DNA from: Desulfovibrio sp.
Lineage (GTDB): Bacteria > Desulfobacterota > Desulfovibrionia > Desulfovibrionales > Desulfovibrionaceae
Length of the DNA: 64,000 nt
Direction: 5' to 3'
Assembly: GCA_022839785.1 (NCBI GenBank)
Contig: JALHJW010000003.1
Span: 186,001-250,000 of the forward strand
The first letter of the stretch is position 1. Each line of letters begins with the position of its first letter. A program made the position numbers and the translations under genes. Positions 1-7,502 of this stretch are shown here, in pieces. Below the pieces are notes generated by a model. It saw nothing but the letters and a program-made list of their open reading frames with translations, was not told the origin of the DNA and searched no databases.

Positions 1-671
1 CGCGCGCTCTGGGCCACCACGCCCAGGTCGTGGGTGATGAGCAGCACGGCCATGCCGCGCTCGTCCTGCAGCCTGCCGAGCAGATCGAGGATTTCCGCCT
101 GGATGGTCACATCCAGGGCCGTGGTCGGCTCGTCCGCCAGCACGGCGTCCGGGCCGCAGGCCAGGGCCATGGCGATGATCACGCGCTGGCGCATGCCGCC
201 GGACAGTTCGTGGGGATAGCTGGCCGCGCGCCGCGCCGGATTGGGGATGCCCACCTCGGCCAGCAGTCCGGCGGCCCGCTCCATGGCCTCGCGCGGGGAA
301 AGCCCGAGATGCAGCCGCAGTCCTTCGGCGATCTGCTCGCCCACGGTGAAGACCGGATTCAAGGCGGTCATGGGCTCCTGGAAGATCATGGACAGATGGC
401 GGCCCCGGATGCGGCGGTACTCCTCCTCGGCGAGGCCCGCCAGCTCCCGGCCCTTGAAGAGGATGGAGCCGCCCGCCACGCGGCCCGGCGGCGGCGTCAG
501 GCCGAGGCAGGAGAGCGCGGCCATGGTCTTGCCCGAGCCGGACTCGCCCACCAGGGCCACGGTCTCCCCGGCCTGCAGGTCGAGGTCCACGCCGTCCACG
601 GCCGTGGCGGGGCCGCCCGGCAGGTCGAAGACCGTGGTCAGGCCGCGCAGGGAAAGGACCGAAGCTTCCAT
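1..671 (-). CDS. Peptide/nickel-type ABC transporter ATP-binding protein (3' end beyond window)
   Basis: Nucleotide-binding subunit of a dipeptide/oligopeptide-class importer (DppD/OppD family), which would power solute uptake from the cytoplasmic face of the membrane. About 223 residues are visible from the ATG (complement of 669-671); the C-terminus is cut off by the window edge. Walker A GESGSGKT, the Q-loop (SMIFQEPMTALNP), the ABC signature LSGGMRQR, Walker B with DEPTTALD, and the switch His in LLITHDLG all read in order. QEPMTALNP is typical of the peptide/nickel subfamily. The rest of the operon must lie to the left. It is divergent from the siroheme decarboxylase gene across about 90 bp. 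The substrate cannot be told from this subunit. Confidence 0.93.
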   Translation of the reverse strand, partial: MEASVLSLRGLTTVFDLPGGPATAVDGVDLDLQAGETVALVGESGSGKTMAALSCLGLTPPPGRVAGGSILFKGRELAGLAEEEYRRIRGRHLSMIFQEPMTALNPVFTVGEQIAEGLRLHLGLSPREAMERAAGLLAEVGIPNPARRAASYPHELSGGMRQRVIIAMALACGPDAVLADEPTTALDVTIQAEILDLLGRLQDERGMAVLLITHDLGVVAQSA

Positions 672-762
672 GTGCGGTCTGTACGTGCTTCGGCCGCGCG
701 GGGCAAGACGCGCGCCGCCGCCCCTTGCCTTGGCCCTTTCCAGACTGTATTGCTTGAGCCCC

Positions 763-1275
763 ATGGCGAAACTCACGTTCTCCGACACGGAAAAGGCCGC
801 CCTGGCCATCCTGCAGCGCGATCTGCCCGACTCCGCGACGCCCTTCGCGGACGTGGCGGCGCAAACCGGCCTTTCCGAGGCCGAGGTGCTGGCCCTGGCC
901 CAGAGGCTCAAGGACGACGGCGTGATCCGCCGCTTCGGCGCGACCCTGCGCCACCAGAAGGCGGGCTACGGGCACAACGCCATGGTCGCCTGGTACGTGG
1001 AGGAGGGCCGCGATCTGGACGAGATCGGGGCCATCTTCACCGCCCGGCCGGAGATTTCGCACTGCTACGTGCGCCGCAGCTGCATGGACTGGCCCTACAA
1101 CTTCTATACCATGATCCACGGCAAATCGCCCGGCGACTGCCTGCGCGTGGTCGAGGAGCTGATCGCGGCCACGGGCGTGCCCCAGTACGACATCCTGGAG
1201 AGCGTGAAGGAACTGAAAAAAACGTCCATGGTCTACTTCGCCAAGGACGACGGAGAGAACGATGATCCGGTCTGA
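763..1275 (+). CDS. ahbB: Siroheme decarboxylase subunit (AhbB-like, Lrp/AsnC fold)
   Basis: About 170 residues with a winged-helix N-terminus (KAALAILQRDLP, then a helix-turn-helix around residues 20-55) followed by the motif RRFGATLRHQKAGYG and an AsnC-like ligand domain. Proteins of this type are siroheme decarboxylases, which convert siroheme to 12,18-didecarboxysiroheme in the alternative haem pathway; they are often misannotated as AsnC regulators. I chose the ATG at 763 because family alignment starts there; longer in-frame starts run into the divergent ABC gene and would add low-complexity residues. The stop overlaps hemL by 14 bp, indicating coupling. The subunit pair is AhbA/AhbB; assigning this one to B rests on the FGA-x-LRHQ-x-x-GYG motif from memory and is less certain than the family. 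The partner gene is not in the window. Confidence 0.82.
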   Translation: MAKLTFSDTEKAALAILQRDLPDSATPFADVAAQTGLSEAEVLALAQRLKDDGVIRRFGATLRHQKAGYGHNAMVAWYVEEGRDLDEIGAIFTARPEISHCYVRRSCMDWPYNFYTMIHGKSPGDCLRVVEELIAATGVPQYDILESVKELKKTSMVYFAKDDGENDDPV

Positions 1276-2530
1276 ACAGCTTTTCGCCGAGGCCCAGCAG
1301 CTCATTCCCGGGGGCGTGAACTCGCCCGTGCGCGCCTGCCGCTCCGTGGGGACCATCCCCCTGTTCATCGCCTCGGCCAGGGACGCCTATCTGCACACCG
1401 CCGACGGCAAGCGGCTTATCGACTACGTCATGAGTTGGGGCCCCATGCTGCTGGGCCACGCCACCCCTGCCGTGACCCAGGCCGTCGTCGAGGCCGCGGC
1501 CAAGGGGACCAGCTTCGGCGCGCCCTGCCCGGGCGAGGTCGAACTGGCCCAGGCCGTGGTGGACGCCGTGCCCAGCGTGGAGATGGTGCGCATGGTCAAC
1601 TCCGGCACCGAGGCCACCATGAGCGCCGTGCGTCTGGCCCGCGGCGTCACCGGCCGGACCAAGGTCGTGAAGTTCAAGGGCTGCTACCACGGCCACGCCG
1701 ACGCCTTCCTGGCCGCGGCCGGGTCGGGCCTCGCCACCCTCTCCATCCCCGGCACGCCCGGCGTGCCCGCCGCCACCGTGGCCGACACCCTGCTCGCCCC
1801 CTACAACGACCTGGACGCCGTGGCCGACTTCTTCGAGACGCACGGCGACGACATCGCCTGCGTCATCGTGGAGCCTGTGGCGGGCAACATGGGCCTGGTG
1901 CTCCCGGTCGAAGGCTTTCTCGAAGGCCTGCGCGGCCTGTGCGACAAGTACGAGGCCCTGCTCATCTTCGACGAGGTCATCACGGGCTTCCGCCTCTCCT
2001 ACGGCGGGGCGCAGCAGCGCTTCGGCATCACCCCGGACCTGACCTGCCTGGGCAAGATCATCGGCGGCGGCCTGCCCGTGGGGGCCTACGGCGGCAAGCG
2101 CGCGCTCATGGAGCGCGTGGCCCCCTGCGGCGACGTCTATCAGGCGGGCACCCTCTCCGGAAACCCGCTGGCCATGGCCGCGGGTCTGGCCACTCTGCGG
2201 GCGCTACGCACGGCCGACTACGCGGCCCTGGAACAGCGCACCAAGACTCTGGCCGAAGATATCGCCGCCATCCTGCGCGGCAAGGGGCTGCCGGTGACCC
2301 TGCACCACATCGCCTCGGCCTTCACCCTCTTCTTCACCGAAGGGCCGGTGACCAACTTCGCCCAGGCCGCGGCCGCGGACACGGAACTCTACACCCGTTT
2401 CTTCCAGCAGATGCGCGCCGCCGGGATCAACCTCGCGCCCAGCGCCTTCGAGTGCGCCTTCACCTCCTTCGCCCACACCGAGGAGGATTACGGGAAGACC
2501 CTGGACGCCGTGCGCACGGCGAAATTCTAG
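1262..2530 (+). CDS. hemL: Glutamate-1-semialdehyde 2,1-aminomutase
   Basis: PLP-dependent aminomutase that makes 5-aminolevulinate in the C5 pathway, the entry to siroheme, haem and cobamides. The 422-residue length is normal for the family. Visible landmarks are the N-terminal IPGGVNSPVR, the cofactor-phosphate loop NSGTEATMSA, the PLP-binding Asp in IFDEVITGFR, and the Schiff-base lysine in CLGKIIGGGLPVGA (K265). The ATG lies inside the end of the siroheme decarboxylase gene, preceded by GGAGAG. A strong hairpin (2572-2600) follows before cbiG. The neighbours are all tetrapyrrole genes, so an early-pathway gene sits with haem-branch and B12-branch genes. Confidence 0.96.
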   Translation: MIRSEQLFAEAQQLIPGGVNSPVRACRSVGTIPLFIASARDAYLHTADGKRLIDYVMSWGPMLLGHATPAVTQAVVEAAAKGTSFGAPCPGEVELAQAVVDAVPSVEMVRMVNSGTEATMSAVRLARGVTGRTKVVKFKGCYHGHADAFLAAAGSGLATLSIPGTPGVPAATVADTLLAPYNDLDAVADFFETHGDDIACVIVEPVAGNMGLVLPVEGFLEGLRGLCDKYEALLIFDEVITGFRLSYGGAQQRFGITPDLTCLGKIIGGGLPVGAYGGKRALMERVAPCGDVYQAGTLSGNPLAMAAGLATLRALRTADYAALEQRTKTLAEDIAAILRGKGLPVTLHHIASAFTLFFTEGPVTNFAQAAAADTELYTRFFQQMRAAGINLAPSAFECAFTSFAHTEEDYGKTLDAVRTAKF

Positions 2531-2669
2531 ACGTACGGACGGCGGGGCGTGCGGCGGCCGGAGCGGGCCGAGACGCACGGGGCCAGAGGCCCCGCGCGTC
2601 CCTGTTTCCGCCTCCGACTGCGCGCGCCGCGAAAATCTCACCGGCCCGGCACATGAAGAGACAAGCCCC

Positions 2670-3794
2670 ATGAAGCCGCCCCCTCCCCCATCTCCGACCG
2701 CGAAACGCTCCCGGACGTCCGGGGGACGCGGGAGCCGGGGAAGGGACGAAAGCCTCGGCTCGGCGCTGTGGTGGGCCTGTTCGCGGCAGGGCGCGGAGCT
2801 GGCCCGGCGGCTGGCCGCCGAACTCGGCGGGACGGTGCGGCCGCCCGCGCGGCTGGCCCTGCCGGGCGAGGCGGGCTACAGGTCCCTGCTCCCCGCCGTG
2901 GCCCGGGCGTTCCCCGACCATGCGGCCCACGTCTTCGTCTGCGCCGCGGGCATCGCGGTGCGCGCCATCGCGCCGCTGCTCGCGGCAAAGGACGCCGATC
3001 CGGCCGTGATCGTCCTCGATCAGGCGGGACGCTTCGCCGTGCCGATCCTGTCCGGCCACCTGGGCGGGGCCAACGAACTGGCTCGGCGCATCGCGGCCGC
3101 CACCGGCGGCCAGCCCGTGATCACCACGGGCACGGACCTTGCGGGACTGCCCGCCATCGACCTTCTGGCCCAGGAACGGAACATGGCCATCGTCGGCCTG
3201 GAGGCGGTCAAGGCCGTGAGCGCGGCCCTGCTGGACGGCGCGGCCGTCCCCCTGGTGGACCGGGAGGAGCGGCTTTTTCCGCCGGACGATCCGCGCCGGG
3301 TCCATTTTCCGTCCGTCCGCGCCGACGAGGCGCGGGAACTGCCGCTGGCCGTGTGGGTGGACTGGCGGGAGACCGCCGCGCCCAGGGGGCATCTGCTGCT
3401 CGTGCCGCGCGTGCTGGCGGCCGGGGTGGGCTGCCGCCGTGGGGCAGGGGCCGGGGAGATACTGGATTGCCTGCGCGCGGCCTGCGCCCGCGCGGGCGCG
3501 CATCCGTCCGCCCTGGCCGTCCTGGGCAGCGTGGAACTGAAGGCCGACGAGGCCGGGCTGCTGGACGCGGCCCGGAGGCTGGGGCTGCGGGTCGCATTCT
3601 TCGCGGCCGGGGAACTGGCCGCCGTGGACGTGCCCACGCCCTCGGCCCGGGTGGCGCAGGCCGCGGGCACGCCGAGCGTGGCCGAGGCCGCGGCCCTGCT
3701 GCTGGCCCGGAATACGGAGCTTATATGCGAAAAGACCATTGCGGGCCGCGTCACCGCGGCCCTGGCCCTGATGCGGACGGAGCGGGAGGAATGA
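2670..3794 (+). CDS. cbiG: Cobalt-precorrin-5A hydrolase
   Basis: Anaerobic cobalamin enzyme that opens the delta-lactone ring of cobalt-precorrin-5A and releases acetaldehyde. The N-terminal half has the CbiG core (HVFVCAAGIAVRAIAPLL, then SGHLGGANELARRIA, then PVITTGTDLAGLPAID). The C-terminal half has the conserved GVGCRRGAGAGEIL segment and ends in the usual LLARNTELICEKT. The 374 residues include about 28 N-terminal Pro/Ser/Arg-rich residues not typical of the family. The ATG has only a weak ribosome-binding site, so the true start is uncertain and no better in-frame start is evident. It ends in an ATGA overlap with cobJ, showing translational coupling. Confidence 0.93.
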   Translation: MKPPPPPSPTAKRSRTSGGRGSRGRDESLGSALWWACSRQGAELARRLAAELGGTVRPPARLALPGEAGYRSLLPAVARAFPDHAAHVFVCAAGIAVRAIAPLLAAKDADPAVIVLDQAGRFAVPILSGHLGGANELARRIAAATGGQPVITTGTDLAGLPAIDLLAQERNMAIVGLEAVKAVSAALLDGAAVPLVDREERLFPPDDPRRVHFPSVRADEARELPLAVWVDWRETAAPRGHLLLVPRVLAAGVGCRRGAGAGEILDCLRAACARAGAHPSALAVLGSVELKADEAGLLDAARRLGLRVAFFAAGELAAVDVPTPSARVAQAAGTPSVAEAAALLLARNTELICEKTIAGRVTAALALMRTEREE

Positions 3795-4591
3795 CGGCCG
3801 CGCCGTCCGGGCCGGGCCGCCTCTGGGTGGTGGGGCTCGGCCCCGGGGACGCGGGGCTGCTCGCCCCCCTCGCCCGCCAGGCCCTGGAGGCGGCCGAGGT
3901 CGTCGTGGGCTACGCCACCTATCTCGACCTGCTGCCGCCGAAGCTGCTGGCGGACAAGGAGGTGGTGCGCGGCCGCATGATGGGCGAGGTGGAGCGCTGC
4001 GCCGCAGCCGTGGACGCCGCGGCCGGGGGCCGCGACACGGCCGTGGTCTCCAGCGGCGACGCGGGCGTCTACGGCATGGCCGGACTGGTCCTGGAGACGC
4101 TGGAGGCGAGGGGCCTGCTGGCGGCCGTCCCCTGGGAGGTCATCCCCGGCATCCCGGCCCTGGCCGGGGCGGCCGCGCGGCTCGGAGCGCCCCTGATGCA
4201 CGATTTCGCGGTCATCAGCCTCTCGGACCTGCTGACCCCGCGCGAGGTCATCATGCGCCGGGTGGAGGCGGCGGCCGGGGCGGACTTCGTCATCGTCCTC
4301 TACAATCCGCGCTCCAAGCGCAGGCCGGACATCCTGGGGCAGGCCCTGGACCTCGTGCGCCGCCACCGCGATCCGGACACGCCCGTGGGGCTGGTGCGCA
4401 ACGCTTGGCGGGAGGGCGAGGAGACCCTGGTCGAGGGGCTCGGAAGCCTTGATCCGGCCAGGGTTGATATGCTCTCCATTTTGGTGATAGGAAGCAGTTC
4501 CACCCGCGCGCTGCAGGTTCCGGCCGACGCTTCCCGGAAAAGCGTGATGCTGACCCCGCGCGGCTATGAGGGCAAATACGAAATCGGATAG
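3791..4591 (+). CDS. cobJ: Precorrin-3B C17-methyltransferase
   Basis: SAM-dependent methylase that methylates C17 and drives ring contraction in corrin synthesis (CobJ/CbiH family). About 266 residues. The start has the glycine-rich motif GLGPGDAGLLAPLA; VVSSGDAGVYGMAG, VIPGIPALAGAAARLGAP and FVIVLYNPRSKRR are family hallmarks. The ATG at 3791 overlaps the cbiG stop as ATGA and is preceded by GGGAGGA. Together with CbiG this points to the anaerobic, early-cobalt route, in line with a strict anaerobe; only two of the corrin-ring steps are encoded here, and the CobD-CobQ fusion at 36.9 kb supplies later ones. Some annotations would call it cbiH. Confidence 0.94.
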   Translation: MTAAPSGPGRLWVVGLGPGDAGLLAPLARQALEAAEVVVGYATYLDLLPPKLLADKEVVRGRMMGEVERCAAAVDAAAGGRDTAVVSSGDAGVYGMAGLVLETLEARGLLAAVPWEVIPGIPALAGAAARLGAPLMHDFAVISLSDLLTPREVIMRRVEAAAGADFVIVLYNPRSKRRPDILGQALDLVRRHRDPDTPVGLVRNAWREGEETLVEGLGSLDPARVDMLSILVIGSSSTRALQVPADASRKSVMLTPRGYEGKYEIG

Positions 4592-4772
4592 ATTTCGAAA
4601 AGATGGCTGGCCCGCGCGGACGCCCGGACGATCCCGGAGTTCCCCGCAGGGCCGCGTGCATTGGGTGTACGGCCGCGGCCCCATCCTTGACGGGGGTGCG
4701 TCCTTCCACTAACGTGTGGCATGTGAATTGTGGAACGTTCAGTGTATGGATGAAGGAAGGAGGAATGAAGGC

Positions 4773-5180
4773 ATGAGGAAGAACATCATCGTCAGCCTGG
4801 CCGTGGCGGCCCTGCTGGCCCTGGCCGTCTCCGCGATGGCCGCCCCCAAAGTCCCGGCCGACGGCCCGGTGAAGACCCCTGCCGGCGCCACCCTGACCCA
4901 GGCCGTGTGCGGCTTCTCGCACGGCGGCGGTCACAAGGAGTACACGGACTGCAAGGTCTGCCACCACACCTGGGACGGCAAGGCCGACATCAAGACCTGC
5001 TCCAGCGCCGACTGCCACGCGGACATGAAGGAAAAGAAGGGCGGCAAGTCCTTCTACGCCGCCTTCCACGCGCCGCAGAGCAAGCACTCCTGCCTGGGCT
5101 GCCACAAGGAAGTCAAGAAGGCCGGCAAGGCCAAGGCTCCCACGGCCTGCACGCAGTGCCACCCGAAGAAGGCCGGCTAG
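4773..5180 (+). CDS. Tetrahaem cytochrome c3
   Basis: Periplasmic type I cytochrome c3, the electron acceptor of periplasmic hydrogenases and formate dehydrogenases in Desulfovibrio. The ATG at 4773 follows GGAAGGAGG and opens a clear signal peptide (MRKN, then a hydrophobic stretch ending AMA at residues 21-23). The precursor is 135 residues. Haem sites are CKVCH (60-64), CSSADCH (76-82, the long four-residue spacer), CLGCH (107-111) and CTQCH (126-130). Extra His residues at 50, 54, 65, 99 and 105 can supply distal ligands. The classical fourth site has a long spacer; here it is the short form. A clean terminator follows. Position downstream of hemL-cbiG-cobJ matches the known Desulfovibrio arrangement. 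Confidence 0.95.
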   Translation: MRKNIIVSLAVAALLALAVSAMAAPKVPADGPVKTPAGATLTQAVCGFSHGGGHKEYTDCKVCHHTWDGKADIKTCSSADCHADMKEKKGGKSFYAAFHAPQSKHSCLGCHKEVKKAGKAKAPTACTQCHPKKAG

Positions 5181-5198
5181 GCTTTCGGCAATCCCCAA

Positions 5199-5229
5199 GG
5201 GGGCTGCCGCAGGGCGGCCCCCTTTTTTT
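5199..5229 (+). terminator. Rho-independent terminator after cytochrome c3
   Basis: A ten-base-pair GC stem (one G-U pair) with a GCAG loop is followed by seven T residues. It begins 18 bases after the cytochrome c3 stop and ends before the ribosome-binding site of the next gene. Confidence 0.9.
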
Positions 5230-5256
5230 CCAACCTTGCCGAGCCCGGAGGGGAGC

Positions 5257-6786
5257 ATGGCAAAAACGCCCGCCGATCTTGAGAGCGACGACATCATCGA
5301 ACTGACCGACCTCATCGAGGCTGGCGACTCCGCCAAGGCGGGGGGCGACAGCGACCTCGACGCCCTGCTGGGCGGCGGGGACGACGGGGCAGTCTCGCTC
5401 GACGATCTGCTCGACGCCTCGTCGACGCCCTCTTCCGGCGGCGATCTGCCCGGTCTGGACGATCTGGACATCCCCTCCTCCACGGGCGCTTCGGGCGGCA
5501 AGGACGGCGGCATCGACATGGACGGCCTGGACGATCTGCTGGCGGACATGGACTCCGGTTCCGCCAAACAGCCCACGGCCGACGACCTGGAGGCCATGCT
5601 CGGCGGCGGCGCGACCTCCGGCGATTCCTCGGCGGACGGTCTGGACGACCTGCTGGCGGGCCTGGATGACGAGCCCGCGGCCCCGGCCCCCAAGGCGGCT
5701 CCCAAACCCGCTCCCAAAGCCGCGGCCCAGGACGACATTGACGATCTTCTGGCAGGCCTCGACGACGCGCCCGCAGCGCCTGCCCCCAAGGCGGCTAAAC
5801 CCGCGCCCAAGGCAGCGGCCCAGGACGACATCGACGACCTGCTGGCGGGCCTGGACGACGAGCCCGCGGCCCCGGCCCCCAAGGCGGCTCCCAAGCCCGC
5901 TCCCAAAGCCGCGGCCCAGGACGACATTGACGATCTTCTGGCAGGCCTCGACGACGACGTCCCGGCCGCTCCGGCGGCGAAAGAGGAGACGGGCGGCGGC
6001 ATCCTGGCCGACGACGACATCGAGGCCCTGCTCGCCGCCCAGGACGAGGCCGAGACGACCGCTGGCCAACCCGCGCCCACGGAACCCGATTTCGGCGACG
6101 ATCTCGACGCCCTGCTCGCCTCCCCCGGCCTTGCCGGGGATGCGTCCGCCGGGCCGGACGATCTCGATCTGCTGCTTGCGGACGAGGAGCCTGCCCCGGC
6201 GGCCGCCGCGGATGCGGCGAAAGACGCCGCCAGGCCCAGGGACGTGCGCGAAGCCGCCACGCCCGAGGACATGGATCTTGCGGCCAGCGAGGTGGAAACC
6301 GCGGCCGGACAGGATTTCGGCGACATGCCGGACGACCTCGGCAGCCTGCTCGGCGACCTCGACGCCGCGCCCGGCGAGGCTGCGGACGGACGGCGGCCCG
6401 CGGTGGACTCGGTCTATCTGGAGACCCTGGAGACGCGCCTCGCCTCCTTGGAGCACATAGAGGCGCGCATGGGGACGCTGGAGCACATCGAGGCCAAGCT
6501 CGAAGGCATCGAGACGGCCCTGGCCAGACTTTCCGAGGGCGGCTCCGCAGCCTCGACCCTGCCCCTGGACCCGTCCGAGATGGGCGAGCGCCTGGAGTCG
6601 GGCCTGTCCGAACGCATCGAGGCCGTGATCTCCGCCCGGCTCGACGGCTTCGAGGCCACATTGCGCGAAAATCTCACCGCCGACATCCTGCGCGAAGTGG
6701 AGAAGGCCATCCCGGCCGCCGCCGCGCGCATCATCCGCGAGGAGATCGCGGCCCTGGCCGAGACCCTGGACGACGACGAAGGCTGA
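5257..6786 (+). CDS. Acidic Asp/Ala/Pro repeat protein with C-terminal coiled coil, function unknown
   Basis: No recognised enzyme or binding domain. About 509 residues from the ATG at 5257, which follows GGAGGGGAGC. The first two thirds are very acidic and built from DDxDDLLAGLDD-like units (a Leu-Leu-x-x-Leu-Asp core) joined by Ala/Pro/Lys linkers (APKAAPKPAPKAA); three long units between about residues 128 and 240 are almost identical. Residues from about 385 to the end (ETLETRLASLEHIEARMG onward) are heptad-like and should form a coiled coil. There is no signal peptide or membrane segment, so it is probably cytosolic and largely disordered. The design resembles scaffold or polar-organiser proteins, but that is only an impression. 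A separate transcription unit is likely because a terminator precedes it. Confidence 0.8.
   Translation: MAKTPADLESDDIIELTDLIEAGDSAKAGGDSDLDALLGGGDDGAVSLDDLLDASSTPSSGGDLPGLDDLDIPSSTGASGGKDGGIDMDGLDDLLADMDSGSAKQPTADDLEAMLGGGATSGDSSADGLDDLLAGLDDEPAAPAPKAAPKPAPKAAAQDDIDDLLAGLDDAPAAPAPKAAKPAPKAAAQDDIDDLLAGLDDEPAAPAPKAAPKPAPKAAAQDDIDDLLAGLDDDVPAAPAAKEETGGGILADDDIEALLAAQDEAETTAGQPAPTEPDFGDDLDALLASPGLAGDASAGPDDLDLLLADEEPAPAAAADAAKDAARPRDVREAATPEDMDLAASEVETAAGQDFGDMPDDLGSLLGDLDAAPGEAADGRRPAVDSVYLETLETRLASLEHIEARMGTLEHIEAKLEGIETALARLSEGGSAASTLPLDPSEMGERLESGLSERIEAVISARLDGFEATLRENLTADILREVEKAIPAAAARIIREEIAALAETLDDDEG
5644..5766 (+). repeat. Direct DNA repeat, copy 1 (123 bp)
   Basis: This 123-bp stretch is repeated 189 bp further on (5833-5955) with only two or three base differences by eye. 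It encodes one acidic unit plus its Ala/Pro/Lys linker. Identity at synonymous positions indicates recent unequal crossover or slippage. Confidence 0.9.
5833..5955 (+). repeat. Direct DNA repeat, copy 2 (123 bp)
   Basis: Second copy of the 5644-5766 unit, inside the acidic repeat protein gene. A more diverged third unit lies between the two copies, so the number of units may vary between strains. Confidence 0.9.
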
Positions 6787-6813
6787 TCCAGACGGCCTTC
6801 CGGCCCGGAACGG

Positions 6814-7020
6814 CTATTTCTCCAGGGCGGCCACTCTCTTCAACAACTGGACATTCTCGCGCCGCAACGCCGCGTTCTCACTCTCCAGGGAGTCGCAACG
6901 CGTCTGCAGTATGCTGAATTTTTCATGTAAGTCCCTGTACTCCCGGTATTGAGGCAGGACGGAGCAGCCTACCACAAGGGCACAGAAGATCACGAAAAAG
7001 ACGTCCTTGATCCTGCGCAT
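6814..7020 (-). CDS. Small putative lipoprotein with coiled coil
   Basis: 68 residues from the ATG at the complement of 7018-7020. The start MRRIKD is followed by a hydrophobic stretch ending VVGC, which fits a lipobox reasonably well (Cys at residue 19). The rest is a leucine-heptad helix (DLHEKFSILQ to the end, LLKRVAALEK). It would therefore be an inner- or outer-membrane-anchored periplasmic coiled coil, or, if the Cys is not lipidated, a single-pass FtsB-like protein. A TTG start at 7098 would add 26 basic residues with no advantage. It is convergent with the acidic repeat gene. Function unknown. Confidence 0.65.
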   Translation of the reverse strand: MRRIKDVFFVIFCALVVGCSVLPQYREYRDLHEKFSILQTRCDSLESENAALRRENVQLLKRVAALEK

Positions 7021-7325
7021 CCCCCAGGCCTGTGCATCATGCGCCGCTCTCACGTCATGCGGCGCAGGCTTCCTAGCGGATCGCCGCGCCGAAGACAAGA
7101 GACGCCGCCTGTCCTGCCACGCTCGCCGGACGGTTCGTCAGGCCCGCGCCCGGCGCTGAGGCGCGGTCGCCCCGCCTCGACTTTGCCCCCCGGCCGTGCT
7201 AGGAGGCCGGAAGCAAAAAAAGCGGGGATGGCTGCCGAGGTTATTCCCGCTTTACCCGCCCCGCGCTTTGCCCGACGGTCGGTCAAGGCCATTTCCCCAG
7301 GGCGGGTTTTTGTTCGGGAGGCCCC
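7021..7325. other. Intergenic region with a structured leader upstream of the ubiE operon
   Basis: Divergent 305-bp spacer. It holds an 8-bp inverted repeat (7040-7047 with 7059-7066) near the small lipoprotein gene. Closer to the plus-strand operon, an 8-bp inverted repeat (7219-7226 with 7246-7253) precedes a second complementary pair (7255-7261 with 7300-7306), and the latter is followed directly by five T residues (7307-7311), nine bases before the ribosome-binding site. This looks like a leader with an internal terminator. No riboswitch class is recognised and no gene is evident. Confidence 0.45.
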
Positions 7326-7499
7326 ATGGACAAGGATCGCCAGCTCGCCCTGCAAGTGGCCAAGGAGATCGTGGTCAAGTTCATCGAGGTGCAGCGCATC
7401 TCGCCCGCCAACTTCAACGACCACTTCGCTCCCATCTACCAGGAAATCCTGCGCACCCTGACCGCCGGGCAGGCCGCCCGGCCCGGCGGGGACGACTAG
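7326..7499 (+). CDS. Conserved small protein preceding ubiE, function unknown
   Basis: 57 residues starting MDKDRQLALQ, with a good ribosome-binding site (GGGAGG) six bases upstream. Composition is soluble: one amphipathic helix (residues 5-25, QVAKEIVVKFIEVQ), then SPANFNDHFAPIYQEILRTL, which reads like a second helix. It ends three bases before the GTG of the methyltransferase gene, so the two are surely cotranscribed and probably coupled. I do not recognise a named domain. Confidence 0.75.
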   Translation: MDKDRQLALQVAKEIVVKFIEVQRISPANFNDHFAPIYQEILRTLTAGQAARPGGDD

Positions 7500-7502
7500 C
7501 CC

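Noticed and set aside
2531..2669. Cobalamin riboswitch upstream of cbiG
   Set aside because: A strong hairpin (2572-2600) is present, but the conserved B12-box bases are not recognisable and there is no T run for termination.
4704..4735. Sigma-54-like or regulator-like element upstream of cytochrome c3
   Set aside because: The -24 GG is present but the -12 GC reads GT, and the TTCCAC/GTGGAA arms are only six bases; too weak to call.
4290..6326. 678-residue minus-strand ORF rich in Ser and Ala
   Set aside because: It is the shadow of the repetitive, high-GC acidic repeat gene and of cobJ; no ribosome-binding site or domain, and the plus-strand genes are clearly real.
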